Origin: JADKAC01 sp964492065
Lineage (GTDB): Bacteria; Bacteroidota; Bacteroidia; Chitinophagales; BACL12
Direction of reading: 5' to 3'
DNA: 64,000 bases
Assembly: GCA_964492065.1 (NCBI GenBank)
Contig: CAZBHH010000004.1
Span: 1-64,000 of the forward strand
Positions 17,084 through 25,417 of the stretch are shown in pieces. Below the pieces are notes generated by a model, which worked only from the letters and a program-made list of their open reading frames with translations, was not told where the DNA came from and made no database searches. Within the stretch, counting starts at the first letter, position 1. Each line of letters begins with the position of its first letter. The position numbers and the translations under genes are program-made.

Positions 17084-19888
17084 ATGAGATTTTTTTTAGT
17101 CCTCGGATTCCTCTCTCTTGCGGCAACAGCGCCCGCACAGGTAGTTACCACCCTTCCGGTTTTTCCCCATGCCGATGATTCCGTAACTATCATCTTTGAC
17201 GCCACCCAGGGCAATGCAGCGCTCGCCGGAGTTGAGCCGCCTATATTCGCACATACCGGTGTCGTAACCAATTATAGCGCCACTCCTACCAGCTGGGTAA
17301 ATGTACAAGGCGTTTGGGGGACCTATGATGAAGAAGTGCTGATGACAGAAATCGGCGAGAACCTCTATCAAATACAATACAATATCCGCGACTTTTATGG
17401 TGTCGCAGAGGAGGATACCATTTACAAAATGGCTTTTGTCTTCCGCAATACAGACGGCAGTATCGTGGGAAGAGCAGAGGACGGATCTGATATTTTTATA
17501 AATGTGTATGATACCGGATTAAATGTCGCTATTGTAACACCTGCTTTTAGTCCTTTTCTTGTAGAACTCGGTGAAACAATACCCATCACGGCCGCTGCCA
17601 CTTATGTCGATAGCATGTTTTTATATGTTGATGACGTATTGGTCGCTTCGGTTCAGGACTCAATTTTAGACTACAACTTTCTGACGACGACATACGGACA
17701 GGGCACCATCCGGGTGAAAGCAAAATCGGGTGCCGCAATACGAGAAGATACCGCCTATTTTTTCGTGCGGCCGCCCGTTAGTATCGAGGCAGTGCCGCCC
17801 GGGATGCACCAGGGAATTAATTATATTGACGACACCACCGTTACCCTCGTATTATACGCCCCGTTGAAAGAATACATTTTCGCCGTGAGCACATTTCACA
17901 ACTGGCAGTTGCGGGAGGAAAATTATATGCGGCTGGACCCCGATATGTCCACCTTCTGGATTACCCTGACCGGTTTAACACCCGGAGAGGAATATCCCTA
18001 TCAGTATTTTATTGACGGCAGCCTGTGGGTGGCCGATCCGCTCGCCGAAAAAGTATTGGATCCCTTTAACGACAGCTACATATCCACTGCGGTTTACCCG
18101 GAAAATCTGAATTACCCCGCAGGTGTTACCACGGGAATCGTCTCCGTTTTTCAAACTGCACAACCCGGGTACGATTGGCTGGTTCCGGAATTCACCCCGC
18201 CCGCCGTAGAGGACCTCGTCATTTACGAACTGCTCATCCGCGATTTTGCATCGGTACGCAGCTACCAGACTTTAATCGATACGATTAACTACTTAAAAAC
18301 ACTGGGTGTGAATGCGATTGAATTAATGCCGGTTATGGAATTTGAAGGAAACGACAGCTGGGGATATAATCCGAGCTTTTTTATTGCCCTCGATAAATAC
18401 TATGGCACCCGCACAAAATTCCGGGAATTTATAGACCTCTGTCATCAAAATGGCATTGCCGTTTTCCTGGATATCGCCATGAATCATGCCTTCGGCCAAT
18501 GCCCGCTGGTGCGCATGTGGTGGGACGCCGCATTAAACGCCCCGTCAGCAGATTCTCCTTATTTCAATACCGTACCAAAACACGATTATAATGTGGGCTA
18601 CGATTTCAATCACGAAAGTGAAGCGACACGCAATTTCAGGGATATTGTGTTTTCGTATTGGCTGAGAGAATACAATGTGGACGGTTATCGCTTTGACTTG
18701 TCGAAAGGGTACACTCAAAATAATACACTGGGAGATGTGGGCGCCTGGGGTGCCTATGATGCGAGTCGTATCGCCATCTGGAAAGACATCTACGATACAC
18801 TGGTTACCACAGAACCGGACGCCGTATTGATTCTGGAACATTTTGCTGAGAATTCAGAAGAAAAAGAACTGGCAAACTACGGCTTTCTGCTTTGGGGCAA
18901 TATGAATTACAACTACAGCGAGGCTGCCATGGGTTGGGGCAATGCCGGCGGCAACTCCAGCCTGTATTGGGCGAGTTATATCTCCCGCGGGTGGGACGAT
19001 CCTCATGCAGTGGTGTATATGGAAAGCCACGATGAAGAGCGGTTGATGTACAAAAATGAAACCTACGGCAACAGTACAGAACCCGGATACGACTGTAAAG
19101 CAGAAGGTATTGCATTGGCGAGGATGGAGCAGGCCGCCACATTTTTATTCGCCATTCCCGGGCCTAAAATGCTCTGGATGTTTGGCGAATTGGGTTACGA
19201 CTACAGTATCGACTACGGATGCCGGGTCTGCGCAAAACCTGTGCGCTGGGACTACTTTACAGACCCTAACCGCTACCGGCTTTACTCTGTCTATGCGGCA
19301 CTGGCACATTTGAAAACCTCTTATGATGTCTTTAGTACCGACGACTTTACCCTTTCCGTCACCGGGCCATTAAAGCGCATTAACCTGAATGATGGCGACA
19401 TGTCGGCTACCGTATTGGGAAATTTCCAGGTGACGGCAGACGACGTACTGCCCAACTTTCAACACACCGGCTGGTGGTATGAGTATTTTACCGGCGACTC
19501 AATCTATGTCGCTACAACCACCGCCGGCATCGCAATGGCTCCCGGCGAATACCGGCTCTATACCGACGTGCGGCTGGCAACGCCCGATATTCCGGCAGCG
19601 GCGTTTGATATATTCGCCACCGAGGAAAATGGCGTTTCGATATTTCCCAACCCCGCCTCGGAATTCGTGCATATCGAAATTAAATCCATGTATTCCGCTG
19701 ATGCCATTTTAGAAATATACGACCTCAGCGGTCATTTGCTTTATACGTCGAAAGAAATAACTCTTGAAAACGGCGTAACTGCTTTTTCTCTCGATATTCA
19801 ACAATCAGGCTTGCGAAGCGGCATTTACCTGGCAAAAGTCATTGCGAAGGGAAAAATATTTACTGCAAAACTGGTGGTACAAAACTGA
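17084..19888 (+). CDS. Secreted multidomain GH13 alpha-amylase with T9SS sorting domain
   Basis: 934-residue extracellular glucan hydrolase. Order: signal peptide 1-19 (ending APAQ); CBM-type module about 30-145, shared with the preceding gene; Ig-like linker domain about 148-225; CBM48/isoamylase-N domain about 240-345 (VTLVLYAPLKEYIFAV, YPYQYFIDGSLWVADP); GH13 barrel about 375-745; beta domain; T9SS type A sorting domain about 850-934 (SIFPNPASEFVHIE ... YDLSGHLLYTS ... LRSGIYLAKVI). Catalytic motifs: DIAMNH at 463-468, VDGYRFD with nucleophile Asp538, LILEHF with acid/base Glu585, and MESHDEE with His649-Asp650. It probably cuts starch or glycogen at the cell surface to feed SusCD. Confidence 0.93.
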   Translation: MRFFLVLGFLSLAATAPAQVVTTLPVFPHADDSVTIIFDATQGNAALAGVEPPIFAHTGVVTNYSATPTSWVNVQGVWGTYDEEVLMTEIGENLYQIQYNIRDFYGVAEEDTIYKMAFVFRNTDGSIVGRAEDGSDIFINVYDTGLNVAIVTPAFSPFLVELGETIPITAAATYVDSMFLYVDDVLVASVQDSILDYNFLTTTYGQGTIRVKAKSGAAIREDTAYFFVRPPVSIEAVPPGMHQGINYIDDTTVTLVLYAPLKEYIFAVSTFHNWQLREENYMRLDPDMSTFWITLTGLTPGEEYPYQYFIDGSLWVADPLAEKVLDPFNDSYISTAVYPENLNYPAGVTTGIVSVFQTAQPGYDWLVPEFTPPAVEDLVIYELLIRDFASVRSYQTLIDTINYLKTLGVNAIELMPVMEFEGNDSWGYNPSFFIALDKYYGTRTKFREFIDLCHQNGIAVFLDIAMNHAFGQCPLVRMWWDAALNAPSADSPYFNTVPKHDYNVGYDFNHESEATRNFRDIVFSYWLREYNVDGYRFDLSKGYTQNNTLGDVGAWGAYDASRIAIWKDIYDTLVTTEPDAVLILEHFAENSEEKELANYGFLLWGNMNYNYSEAAMGWGNAGGNSSLYWASYISRGWDDPHAVVYMESHDEERLMYKNETYGNSTEPGYDCKAEGIALARMEQAATFLFAIPGPKMLWMFGELGYDYSIDYGCRVCAKPVRWDYFTDPNRYRLYSVYAALAHLKTSYDVFSTDDFTLSVTGPLKRINLNDGDMSATVLGNFQVTADDVLPNFQHTGWWYEYFTGDSIYVATTTAGIAMAPGEYRLYTDVRLATPDIPAAAFDIFATEENGVSIFPNPASEFVHIEIKSMYSADAILEIYDLSGHLLYTSKEITLENGVTAFSLDIQQSGLRSGIYLAKVIAKGKIFTAKLVVQN

Positions 19889-19947
19889 GTGTCGGCACTA
19901 TTGCTTGCGGGTTTCGGCCTGAACAACGGGATGTAACCCCGGTGAAA

Positions 19948-20646
19948 CTACTCTGATATATATTGAATTAACAACGGATTGCGTTTTGCGTCCAGCAAGT
20001 AAATCAATTGCAGCAGGTTTTCCTTTTCCATGGCCGTACATCCGGATGTGGGCGTATCGCTGTTTAACCATACATGAAGAAATATACAGGAGCCTCTGCC
20101 CGGGATAGTTGCATCGGTATTGTAATTCACCCATATACCGTATTCGTATTGCCCATCCCGGCGCCGCATGTTTTCATAACTCTTCCAGTCTCGCAGTGCA
20201 ATCGTATCGGAATCAATTAACCGGTTGTAGTAGTTCGATTGCACATCATCAACACATAAATCGCTGCTGTCAACCTGTTGAAAAGGCATCTTTAATCCTT
20301 GCAAAGGGTGGTAACTGAATACGGGCCCCAAAGAATACACGCCTGCCGGCGAACAGCCGTCGCCCTCGTATTTTGTTACAGGCGCCCCCGGGTGAAAAGC
20401 GCCATCTGCAGCAAAACCATTGCGGCCGACCTGAACCGTGCAATGCAACCGCTCTTCCCAATTCGCTTCGGCAGAATTTCTTTCATAAAAAACCAGGAAA
20501 CCTCTTGTGTCGCCTCGTTTTGCAGTCACCACAATCGCTTGCAGGCTGTTTTGCAGGTAACTGTCGTATTCGGCGGGAATTTGTGACCGGCCCGTTTGTA
20601 ATATCAGCACCCATAATGTAAAAAAAAATGCGCTTTGCATCTGCAT
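19948..20646 (-). CDS. L,D-transpeptidase family (YkuD-like) protein
   Basis: 232 residues with an N-terminal signal peptide (FFFTLWVLILQTGRSQ). The C-terminal half holds the YkuD-type active site: IFLHVWLNSDTPTSGCTAM, with His191, Ser201 and the nucleophile Cys203. GDGCSPAGVYSLGPVFSY near residue 97 is the usual substrate-groove segment. This subfamily (YafK/ErfK-related, with long inserts) acts in the periplasm on peptidoglycan cross-links or on attaching proteins to peptidoglycan. It is convergent with the amylase gene and divergent from the next T9SS gene. The exact reaction is not determinable. Confidence 0.82.
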   Translation of the reverse strand: MQMQSAFFFTLWVLILQTGRSQIPAEYDSYLQNSLQAIVVTAKRGDTRGFLVFYERNSAEANWEERLHCTVQVGRNGFAADGAFHPGAPVTKYEGDGCSPAGVYSLGPVFSYHPLQGLKMPFQQVDSSDLCVDDVQSNYYNRLIDSDTIALRDWKSYENMRRRDGQYEYGIWVNYNTDATIPGRGSCIFLHVWLNSDTPTSGCTAMEKENLLQLIYLLDAKRNPLLIQYISE

Positions 20647-20687
20647 ACGTAAATTTAACCGAATTTTGAGATCCTTAATATTTGATT

Positions 20688-21767
20688 ATGAATAGAGTGT
20701 CCTTGTCCTTGATTTGCTGTTTTCTCCTGATTACCAATTTATATGCCCAAACTCCCGTCACCTTAACCGTCGATGATTTTGCCGATGAGGGTGATGTCTT
20801 TGTGGTGAGCAATGGCAATTTGCTGGAGGAGTATTCGCTGGATTACACGGGTGAAAATATTGTGTGGGATTACAGTTTTCTCACGCCGGTTACCCAGGAT
20901 TCCATGCAGTGGATGGACCCTACCGAGACGAATGCCGCTTACTTTTTATTGTGGTTTGTTTCCAATATTGCCGAAGAGACCGGACAATCTATTTCCACCG
21001 ATTTTATCAGCATAGAGGATATTTATAACTTTTACGATCGCGGCAGCTCTGAAATTGAACTCAAGGGCTTTGCGGGTACGGTAGAGGACATTCCCTTACC
21101 GGCGGCTTATGACTCGCCCGACAAGGTGTACAGTTTTCCGTTGACCTACGGCAGCACATACTCCGGCAGTTCCGGTTTTACGTTCAGCGTGCCCGGCTTC
21201 GGCTCATGGGAGGAAGAAAAAGACCGCTCTTGTGAAGCAGACGGCTGGGGAACCGTTATCACGCCGTTTGGCGAATTTGAAACCGTGCGCCTGCACTGCG
21301 AACTGGAGGTAAACGACGTCTTTGAATACTCTGGCATGGAAATACCAATTTCCTATGTTACCAACGAGTACCGGTGGTTGTCGCCGGAAATGGGTATTCC
21401 CGTTTTGCAGATTAATACCCAATCGCTCCTGGGATTTGAGACCGTTACTCAGGTAATCTACCAGGATACCCTGATAGCTGCACCTGTATCCGTAGATGAG
21501 TCCGTGCTGCCGGCTGCCGTTAAATTGCAAAACCCGGTAACGCATACCCTGCAGATAGCCGTTCAAAGCAAAGAAGCATACCCGATGTACCTGGAAATAA
21601 GGGACGGCAGCGGGGCAACTGTTATGAAAACATCGCCCGAGGTCTTGCATGCCGGTATAAATAATTTCTCCTACCCGGTACAAACGCTGCAAAGCGGGTT
21701 GTACCTTGTCAGTATCGTGTTGGACAACCGGGTGGCTGCAGTAAAAAAACTGGTGGTATTAAAATAA
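20688..21767 (+). CDS. Secreted protein with T9SS type A sorting domain, function unknown
   Basis: 359 residues starting at the ATG at 20688 (MNRVSLSLICCFLLITNLYAQ, signal peptide); an ATG two codons upstream is also possible. The middle (about residues 25-260) is acidic, beta-rich and matches no family that I recognise; phrases such as WGTVITPFGEFETVRLHCE recur in Bacteroidota T9SS-exported proteins. The last 80 residues are a T9SS sorting domain (LQIAVQSKEAYPMYLEIRDG ... LQSGLYLVSIVLDN ... VKKLVVLK). Probably surface-attached or released. No enzyme motif was seen. Confidence 0.75.
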   Translation: MNRVSLSLICCFLLITNLYAQTPVTLTVDDFADEGDVFVVSNGNLLEEYSLDYTGENIVWDYSFLTPVTQDSMQWMDPTETNAAYFLLWFVSNIAEETGQSISTDFISIEDIYNFYDRGSSEIELKGFAGTVEDIPLPAAYDSPDKVYSFPLTYGSTYSGSSGFTFSVPGFGSWEEEKDRSCEADGWGTVITPFGEFETVRLHCELEVNDVFEYSGMEIPISYVTNEYRWLSPEMGIPVLQINTQSLLGFETVTQVIYQDTLIAAPVSVDESVLPAAVKLQNPVTHTLQIAVQSKEAYPMYLEIRDGSGATVMKTSPEVLHAGINNFSYPVQTLQSGLYLVSIVLDNRVAAVKKLVVLK

Positions 21768-21946
21768 AAACCGGAGGCATTTTCTAAATACCCCCGGCAC
21801 CTATTAAAACAATCACTACTAAAAATCTATCTATCTAACCACCAAAACAAAACGGAGGATGAATAGTTTGATATCGGCCGGTTCCTTTAGTTAAGTATTT
21901 GTTAAGATTTTTAAGCTACCGGTACGGTACCTTCGGAATTCTTCAT

Positions 21947-21954
21947 TACATTTG
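21947..21954 (+). promoter_or_regulatory. Candidate -7 box for nadD
   Basis: TACATTTG is an exact TAnnTTTG match lying 82 bp upstream of the nadD ATG. No TTTG or TTG occurs 19-21 bp upstream, so support is partial. The rest of the 21768-22036 gap holds an imperfect GC-rich dyad at about 21771-21797 (ccggagg/cccccgg) with no T-run. Confidence 0.4.
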
Positions 21955-22036
21955 ACTGTCTCGGCATTTGTACTTTTTTGAAAGTAAGGTGTGTTTGGGT
22001 TCTGAACTTCCAATAATTGCCAATTGTAAACCTAAT

Positions 22037-22609
22037 ATGACAATCGGTCTGTTCTTCGGCTCTTTTAACCCCATTCATACCGGCCACCTCATTATCGCCG
22101 ATTATTTCGCCTGCAACTGCGGCCTGGACAAAGTATGGCTCATCGTCTCACCTCAAAACCCCTTAAAGGAAAAAACATCGCTGCTGGATGAAAAACACCG
22201 GCTCTATATGTGTAATCTCGCAGTGGAAGATAATTACAGATTGCAGGCCTCCAATATCGAATTTCACCTGCCTCGCCCTTCCTATACTATTGATACTCTG
22301 ACGTATCTGCAGGAAAAATACCCCGACTACCGCTTTGTGCTGATCATGGGCTCCGACAACCTGGCGAGCCTTACCAAATGGAAAAACTACGAATTGCTCC
22401 TTAAAAATTACAGCTTTTACATCTATAATCGGCCGGAATACGAAATACAAACCATTACCTACCCAGGGGATATTCAGTTTTTTGATGTACCACAGATTTA
22501 TCTTTCGAGCTCCTATATCCGCCGGGCGCTGAAAGAGGGTAAATCCATCCGATACCTGGTGCCGGAGGTGGTGCGGATCCATATTGAAGACATGCATTTT
22601 TACACCTGA
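22037..22609 (+). CDS. nadD: Nicotinate-nucleotide adenylyltransferase
   Basis: Transfers AMP to nicotinate mononucleotide, the penultimate step of NAD synthesis. The start at 22037 (MTIGLFFGSFNPIHTGH) places the nucleotidyl-transferase GSFNPIHxGH motif at residues 8-17, as in the family; the frame is open upstream but without homology. LSSSYIRRALKEGKSIRYLV near the C-terminus is the second ATP-binding motif (normally SST-x-IR). The 190-residue length is typical. nadA follows on the same strand 392 bp later, so two NAD-synthesis genes lie together but probably as separate transcripts. Confidence 0.93.
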   Translation: MTIGLFFGSFNPIHTGHLIIADYFACNCGLDKVWLIVSPQNPLKEKTSLLDEKHRLYMCNLAVEDNYRLQASNIEFHLPRPSYTIDTLTYLQEKYPDYRFVLIMGSDNLASLTKWKNYELLLKNYSFYIYNRPEYEIQTITYPGDIQFFDVPQIYLSSSYIRRALKEGKSIRYLVPEVVRIHIEDMHFYT

Positions 22610-23001
22610 AAAAGAACGATAGTATATGCACTTTATGTTATTAAACCGTGTTGGAAGGTGTATAAGTAGGATTGGGGTGTAGATATTAAATGGATAAGAT
22701 GTACAGAATTTTTCAATTATATAATTTTAGCAGGCCGGGTGTTATTAAAACGGGTTGGATACACCGTTCATTAACTTTAAAAAAAATAAATATATTAAAA
22801 AGTTATGCTGTGAATTGGGAATGCACAGTGTGTTGACAAGGCTATATAAAGGCGATTTACTTGAGAAATATATGTGAATTAACTGTGAGTAACGGCAGGA
22901 AAAATGGGGATTTGGAAAAGAGCAAGAAAACCATTTTATTTTTTCTCACAAATACACAGCGCTGATGATGACCTTATATTTAATTAAAAAAAATAATCAT
23001 A
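22610..23001. other. AT-rich intergenic region between nadD and nadA
   Basis: 392 bp with no gene. It includes a very AT-rich stretch at about 22768-22806 and two neighbouring DnaA-box-like sequences on the minus strand (TAATTCACA for 22873-22881 and TTACTCACA for 22884-22892), each one mismatch from TTATnCACA. It also contains a sigma70-like TTGACA at 22833. None of these is strong enough to name a function. No terminator, riboswitch fold or tRNA was recognised. Confidence 0.4.
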
Positions 23002-24015
23002 ATGAAGATTGAGGATAACTTAACTGTGGATTTACAAAAGTTACACCGCAGGGGGTATGTCGATTTTGAGCCGGATCCCACTTTAGACCTGGTCGCCGAA
23101 ATAAATACTTTAAAAAAAGAGAAAAATGCAGTGGTATTGGCGCATTATTACCAGGAAAACGATATCCAGGATGTAGCCGATTATATCGGCGACAGTTTGG
23201 GGCTTGCGCAACAGGCAGCCAAGACTGATGCCGATATCATCATGTTTGCCGGAGTGCATTTTATGGCGGAAACGGCTAAGATTCTGAATCCCAACAAAAA
23301 AGTGTTAATGCCCGACTCCAATGCGGGATGCTCACTCGCTGACAGTTGTCCGCCTCAATTGTTTAAGAGATTTATCGATGCCCATCCGGGACACGTAGTA
23401 ATCAGCTATATCAACTGCACCGCCGGAGTTAAAGCGCTATGTGATATTATTTGCACCAGCACCAATGCGGTTAAAATAGTGGAGAGCGTACCTAAAGAGA
23501 CGCCAATCATCTTTGCACCGGATAAAAACCTGGGCGCATATATTCAGAAAAAAACAGGCAGGGAGATGTTGTTGTGGAGCGGAACCTGTATGGTGCATGA
23601 GATATTTTCACTGGAACGGATAAATGCGTTGCGAAAGGAAAATCCAACAGCTAAACTGATTGCACACCCCGAATGCGAGGAAATTATTCTGAACCAGGCG
23701 GATTTTATAGGAAGCACCACCGGCTTGTTAAAATACACGCAGACAGATTCTGCTATGGCGTATATCGTTGCAACGGAGCCGGGAATAATTCACCAGATGG
23801 AAAAAGCGTCACCGCATAAAACATTTATACCCGCACCGCCGGAGAATAACTGCGCTTGTAACAATTGTCCGCACATGAAGCGCAATACACTGGAAAAATT
23901 GTATGTGGCCATGCGCTATGAACAACCCGAGATTATAATCCCGGCCGATATTATTGATAAAGCGAGAAAACCAATTGAGAAAATGCTGGAAATTTCCGCT
24001 AAATACGGCCTGTAA
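23002..24015 (+). CDS. nadA: Quinolinate synthase A
   Basis: Condenses iminoaspartate with dihydroxyacetone phosphate to quinolinate in de novo NAD synthesis; a [4Fe-4S] enzyme. The signature AVVLAHYYQENDIQDVADYI opens the fold near residue 43. The three cluster cysteines expected for the family are at Cys110 (SNAGCSLAD), Cys196 (SGTCMVHE) and Cys289 (CACNNCPHM). The 337-residue length is normal. The gene ends 1 bp before the end of a convergent ArsR gene. Confidence 0.95.
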   Translation: MKIEDNLTVDLQKLHRRGYVDFEPDPTLDLVAEINTLKKEKNAVVLAHYYQENDIQDVADYIGDSLGLAQQAAKTDADIIMFAGVHFMAETAKILNPNKKVLMPDSNAGCSLADSCPPQLFKRFIDAHPGHVVISYINCTAGVKALCDIICTSTNAVKIVESVPKETPIIFAPDKNLGAYIQKKTGREMLLWSGTCMVHEIFSLERINALRKENPTAKLIAHPECEEIILNQADFIGSTTGLLKYTQTDSAMAYIVATEPGIIHQMEKASPHKTFIPAPPENNCACNNCPHMKRNTLEKLYVAMRYEQPEIIIPADIIDKARKPIEKMLEISAKYGL

Positions 24016-24016
24016 A

Positions 24017-24337
24017 TTATTTGTGCTTGTATTGATCCAATACGGAATTAATGTGCTGAATATTGGTGTAATTAACGGAATAAAAAATAAATTTTCCTTC
24101 CCGTTTGGTTGAAACAAGATTTGACTGTCGCAATATTTTTAAATGCTGCGAAACTATAGATTGTTCTGTGTTCAGTGATTTATAAATCTTAGTGACGTTG
24201 ATTGTCTTATTTTTATCCAGTAAAGAAAGTATTTTAATGCGCAAGGGATGGGCAAGGGCACGCATCAGCAAAGCCGCCTGATCTAATTTGCTCTGTTGCA
24301 AAACACCCTGAATAATATAATCTGTATTTTTAGCCAT
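24017..24337 (-). CDS. ArsR-family winged-helix regulator (second of tandem pair)
   Basis: 106-residue DNA-binding protein. The winged helix is visible: ALAHPLRIKILSLLDKNKTI, then TKIYKSLNTEQSIVSQHLKILRQSNLVST (recognition helix) and the wing KREGKFIFYSVNY. It is clearly paralogous to the upstream neighbour, with which it overlaps by one base (TGATG), so the two are translated together. No cysteine metal-binding pair typical of ArsR or SmtB sensors is seen in the recognition helix; the inducer is unknown. Target genes cannot be assigned. Confidence 0.85.
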   Translation of the reverse strand: MAKNTDYIIQGVLQQSKLDQAALLMRALAHPLRIKILSLLDKNKTINVTKIYKSLNTEQSIVSQHLKILRQSNLVSTKREGKFIFYSVNYTNIQHINSVLDQYKHK

Positions 24338-24675
24338 CAGGTAATCAATTCTTCAGCCATATGGGCAATTTCCTTGATGCGGCCATAATCTAAACTGTAG
24401 AAAATAAACTTACCTTTCCTGTTGGTGGAAACTACACCCACTCTGCGTAAAAATGCGAGATGTTGCGATGCAATGGATTGTTCTAGGCGCAGTTTTACAT
24501 AAATCTCGGTTACGGTCATTTCCTTTTGTTCATCGAGCAGGCGGATAATTTGCTGGCGCATTTTGTGATTTACAGATCGCAAAGTAATGACCGAGCGGCG
24601 ATATAAATTGTAATCCAGCTTTACCTCAGAGTTACCAGGGGCATTATTTAATTTTACTATCGGATAGACAGGCAT
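24337..24675 (-). CDS. ArsR-family winged-helix regulator (first of tandem pair)
   Basis: 112 residues with the same architecture as its downstream paralogue: LRSVNHKMRQQIIRLLDEQK, recognition region EIYVKLRLEQSIASQHLAFL, wing NRKGKFIFYSLDYGRI. The first 20 residues (PIVKLNNAPGNSEVKLDYNL) are an extra N-terminal tail. Shared EQSIxSQHLxxLR and KGKFIFYS strings point to a local duplication. The pair may form homo- or heterodimers (inference). It starts 53 bp after the end of tsaB and may be part of the same minus-strand transcript. Confidence 0.85.
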   Translation of the reverse strand: MPVYPIVKLNNAPGNSEVKLDYNLYRRSVITLRSVNHKMRQQIIRLLDEQKEMTVTEIYVKLRLEQSIASQHLAFLRRVGVVSTNRKGKFIFYSLDYGRIKEIAHMAEELIT

Positions 24676-24727
24676 AGAAAATCAATTCCAAAATACAACT
24701 AAAATAATTAAAACAAAAATTAAAAAA

Positions 24728-25417
24728 TTAAATGTCCGGCGAATATCTTGCTTTTCCGGAAAAAGTCTTGATGTATTCGGGTTCAAATGCACTGATATCG
24801 CCAATTTGGTCGATAGCGAGAAACTGGGATGCACGCCGTACCTGGTGATAAGCCACTAATTGAAATTTGTCTAAAAACAGACTGCGGGGATGTAACAGCG
24901 CCTGTCGTATTTTGTCAAGGCCGCTTCCAAAAAAGAGTATTTTGTATGTTTGAAGGTAGTCTAAGAAATCGTTGCTACGCATAATCACTGCCTCCGGTTT
25001 GCGGATACATTCCATACCGGAATTATACAGCGCCGTATAAACTTCCATGCGCCGGGCATCGATAAGCGGGGCGAACAATTGAACATCATCCGTGAAAATT
25101 TCATGTGCGCCGTAAGCCATAGCCTCCAGGGAGTTTACGGGAATAAGCGGAATGCCGAGCGCATGGCAGATGCCCTTAGCAAAGGATGCGCCGATGCGCA
25201 AACCGGTATAAGAACCCGGCCCGGCACTTACGGAAACCGCCGCTAATGCACGGACCGAAACATCGTTCTTATCCAGGATATTTTTTGTTATTACGGCCAG
25301 CTGTGATGCATGGTCATTGGATTCGGCACTTATAATCTGGTCAATGGGAATCCCATCCTGGGAAAGAGCTACCGAGCAAACGGGAGTACTCGTTTCAATA
25401 TGCAGGATTACAGACAA
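24728..25417 (-). CDS. tsaB: tRNA threonylcarbamoyladenosine biosynthesis protein TsaB
   Basis: Partner of TsaD/TsaE in t6A37 tRNA modification. ASKHA-type fold with the opening ILHIETSTPVCSVALSQDG (first phosphate loop region), SAGPGSYTGLRIGASFAKGI near residue 66 (the TsaB signature) and DARRMEVYTALY near residue 125. The length is 229 residues. The start codon lies directly next to the stop of the upstream M28 peptidase gene (no intergenic base), implying coupled translation. Confidence 0.93.
   Translation of the reverse strand: MSVILHIETSTPVCSVALSQDGIPIDQIISAESNDHASQLAVITKNILDKNDVSVRALAAVSVSAGPGSYTGLRIGASFAKGICHALGIPLIPVNSLEAMAYGAHEIFTDDVQLFAPLIDARRMEVYTALYNSGMECIRKPEAVIMRSNDFLDYLQTYKILFFGSGLDKIRQALLHPRSLFLDKFQLVAYHQVRRASQFLAIDQIGDISAFEPEYIKTFSGKARYSPDI

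Noticed and set aside
22833..22850. sigma70-like TTGACA followed by tatataa between nadD and nadA
   Set aside because: Bacteroidota promoters use TTTG/TAnnTTTG; the spacer here is only a few bases, so this is not a promoter of either type.
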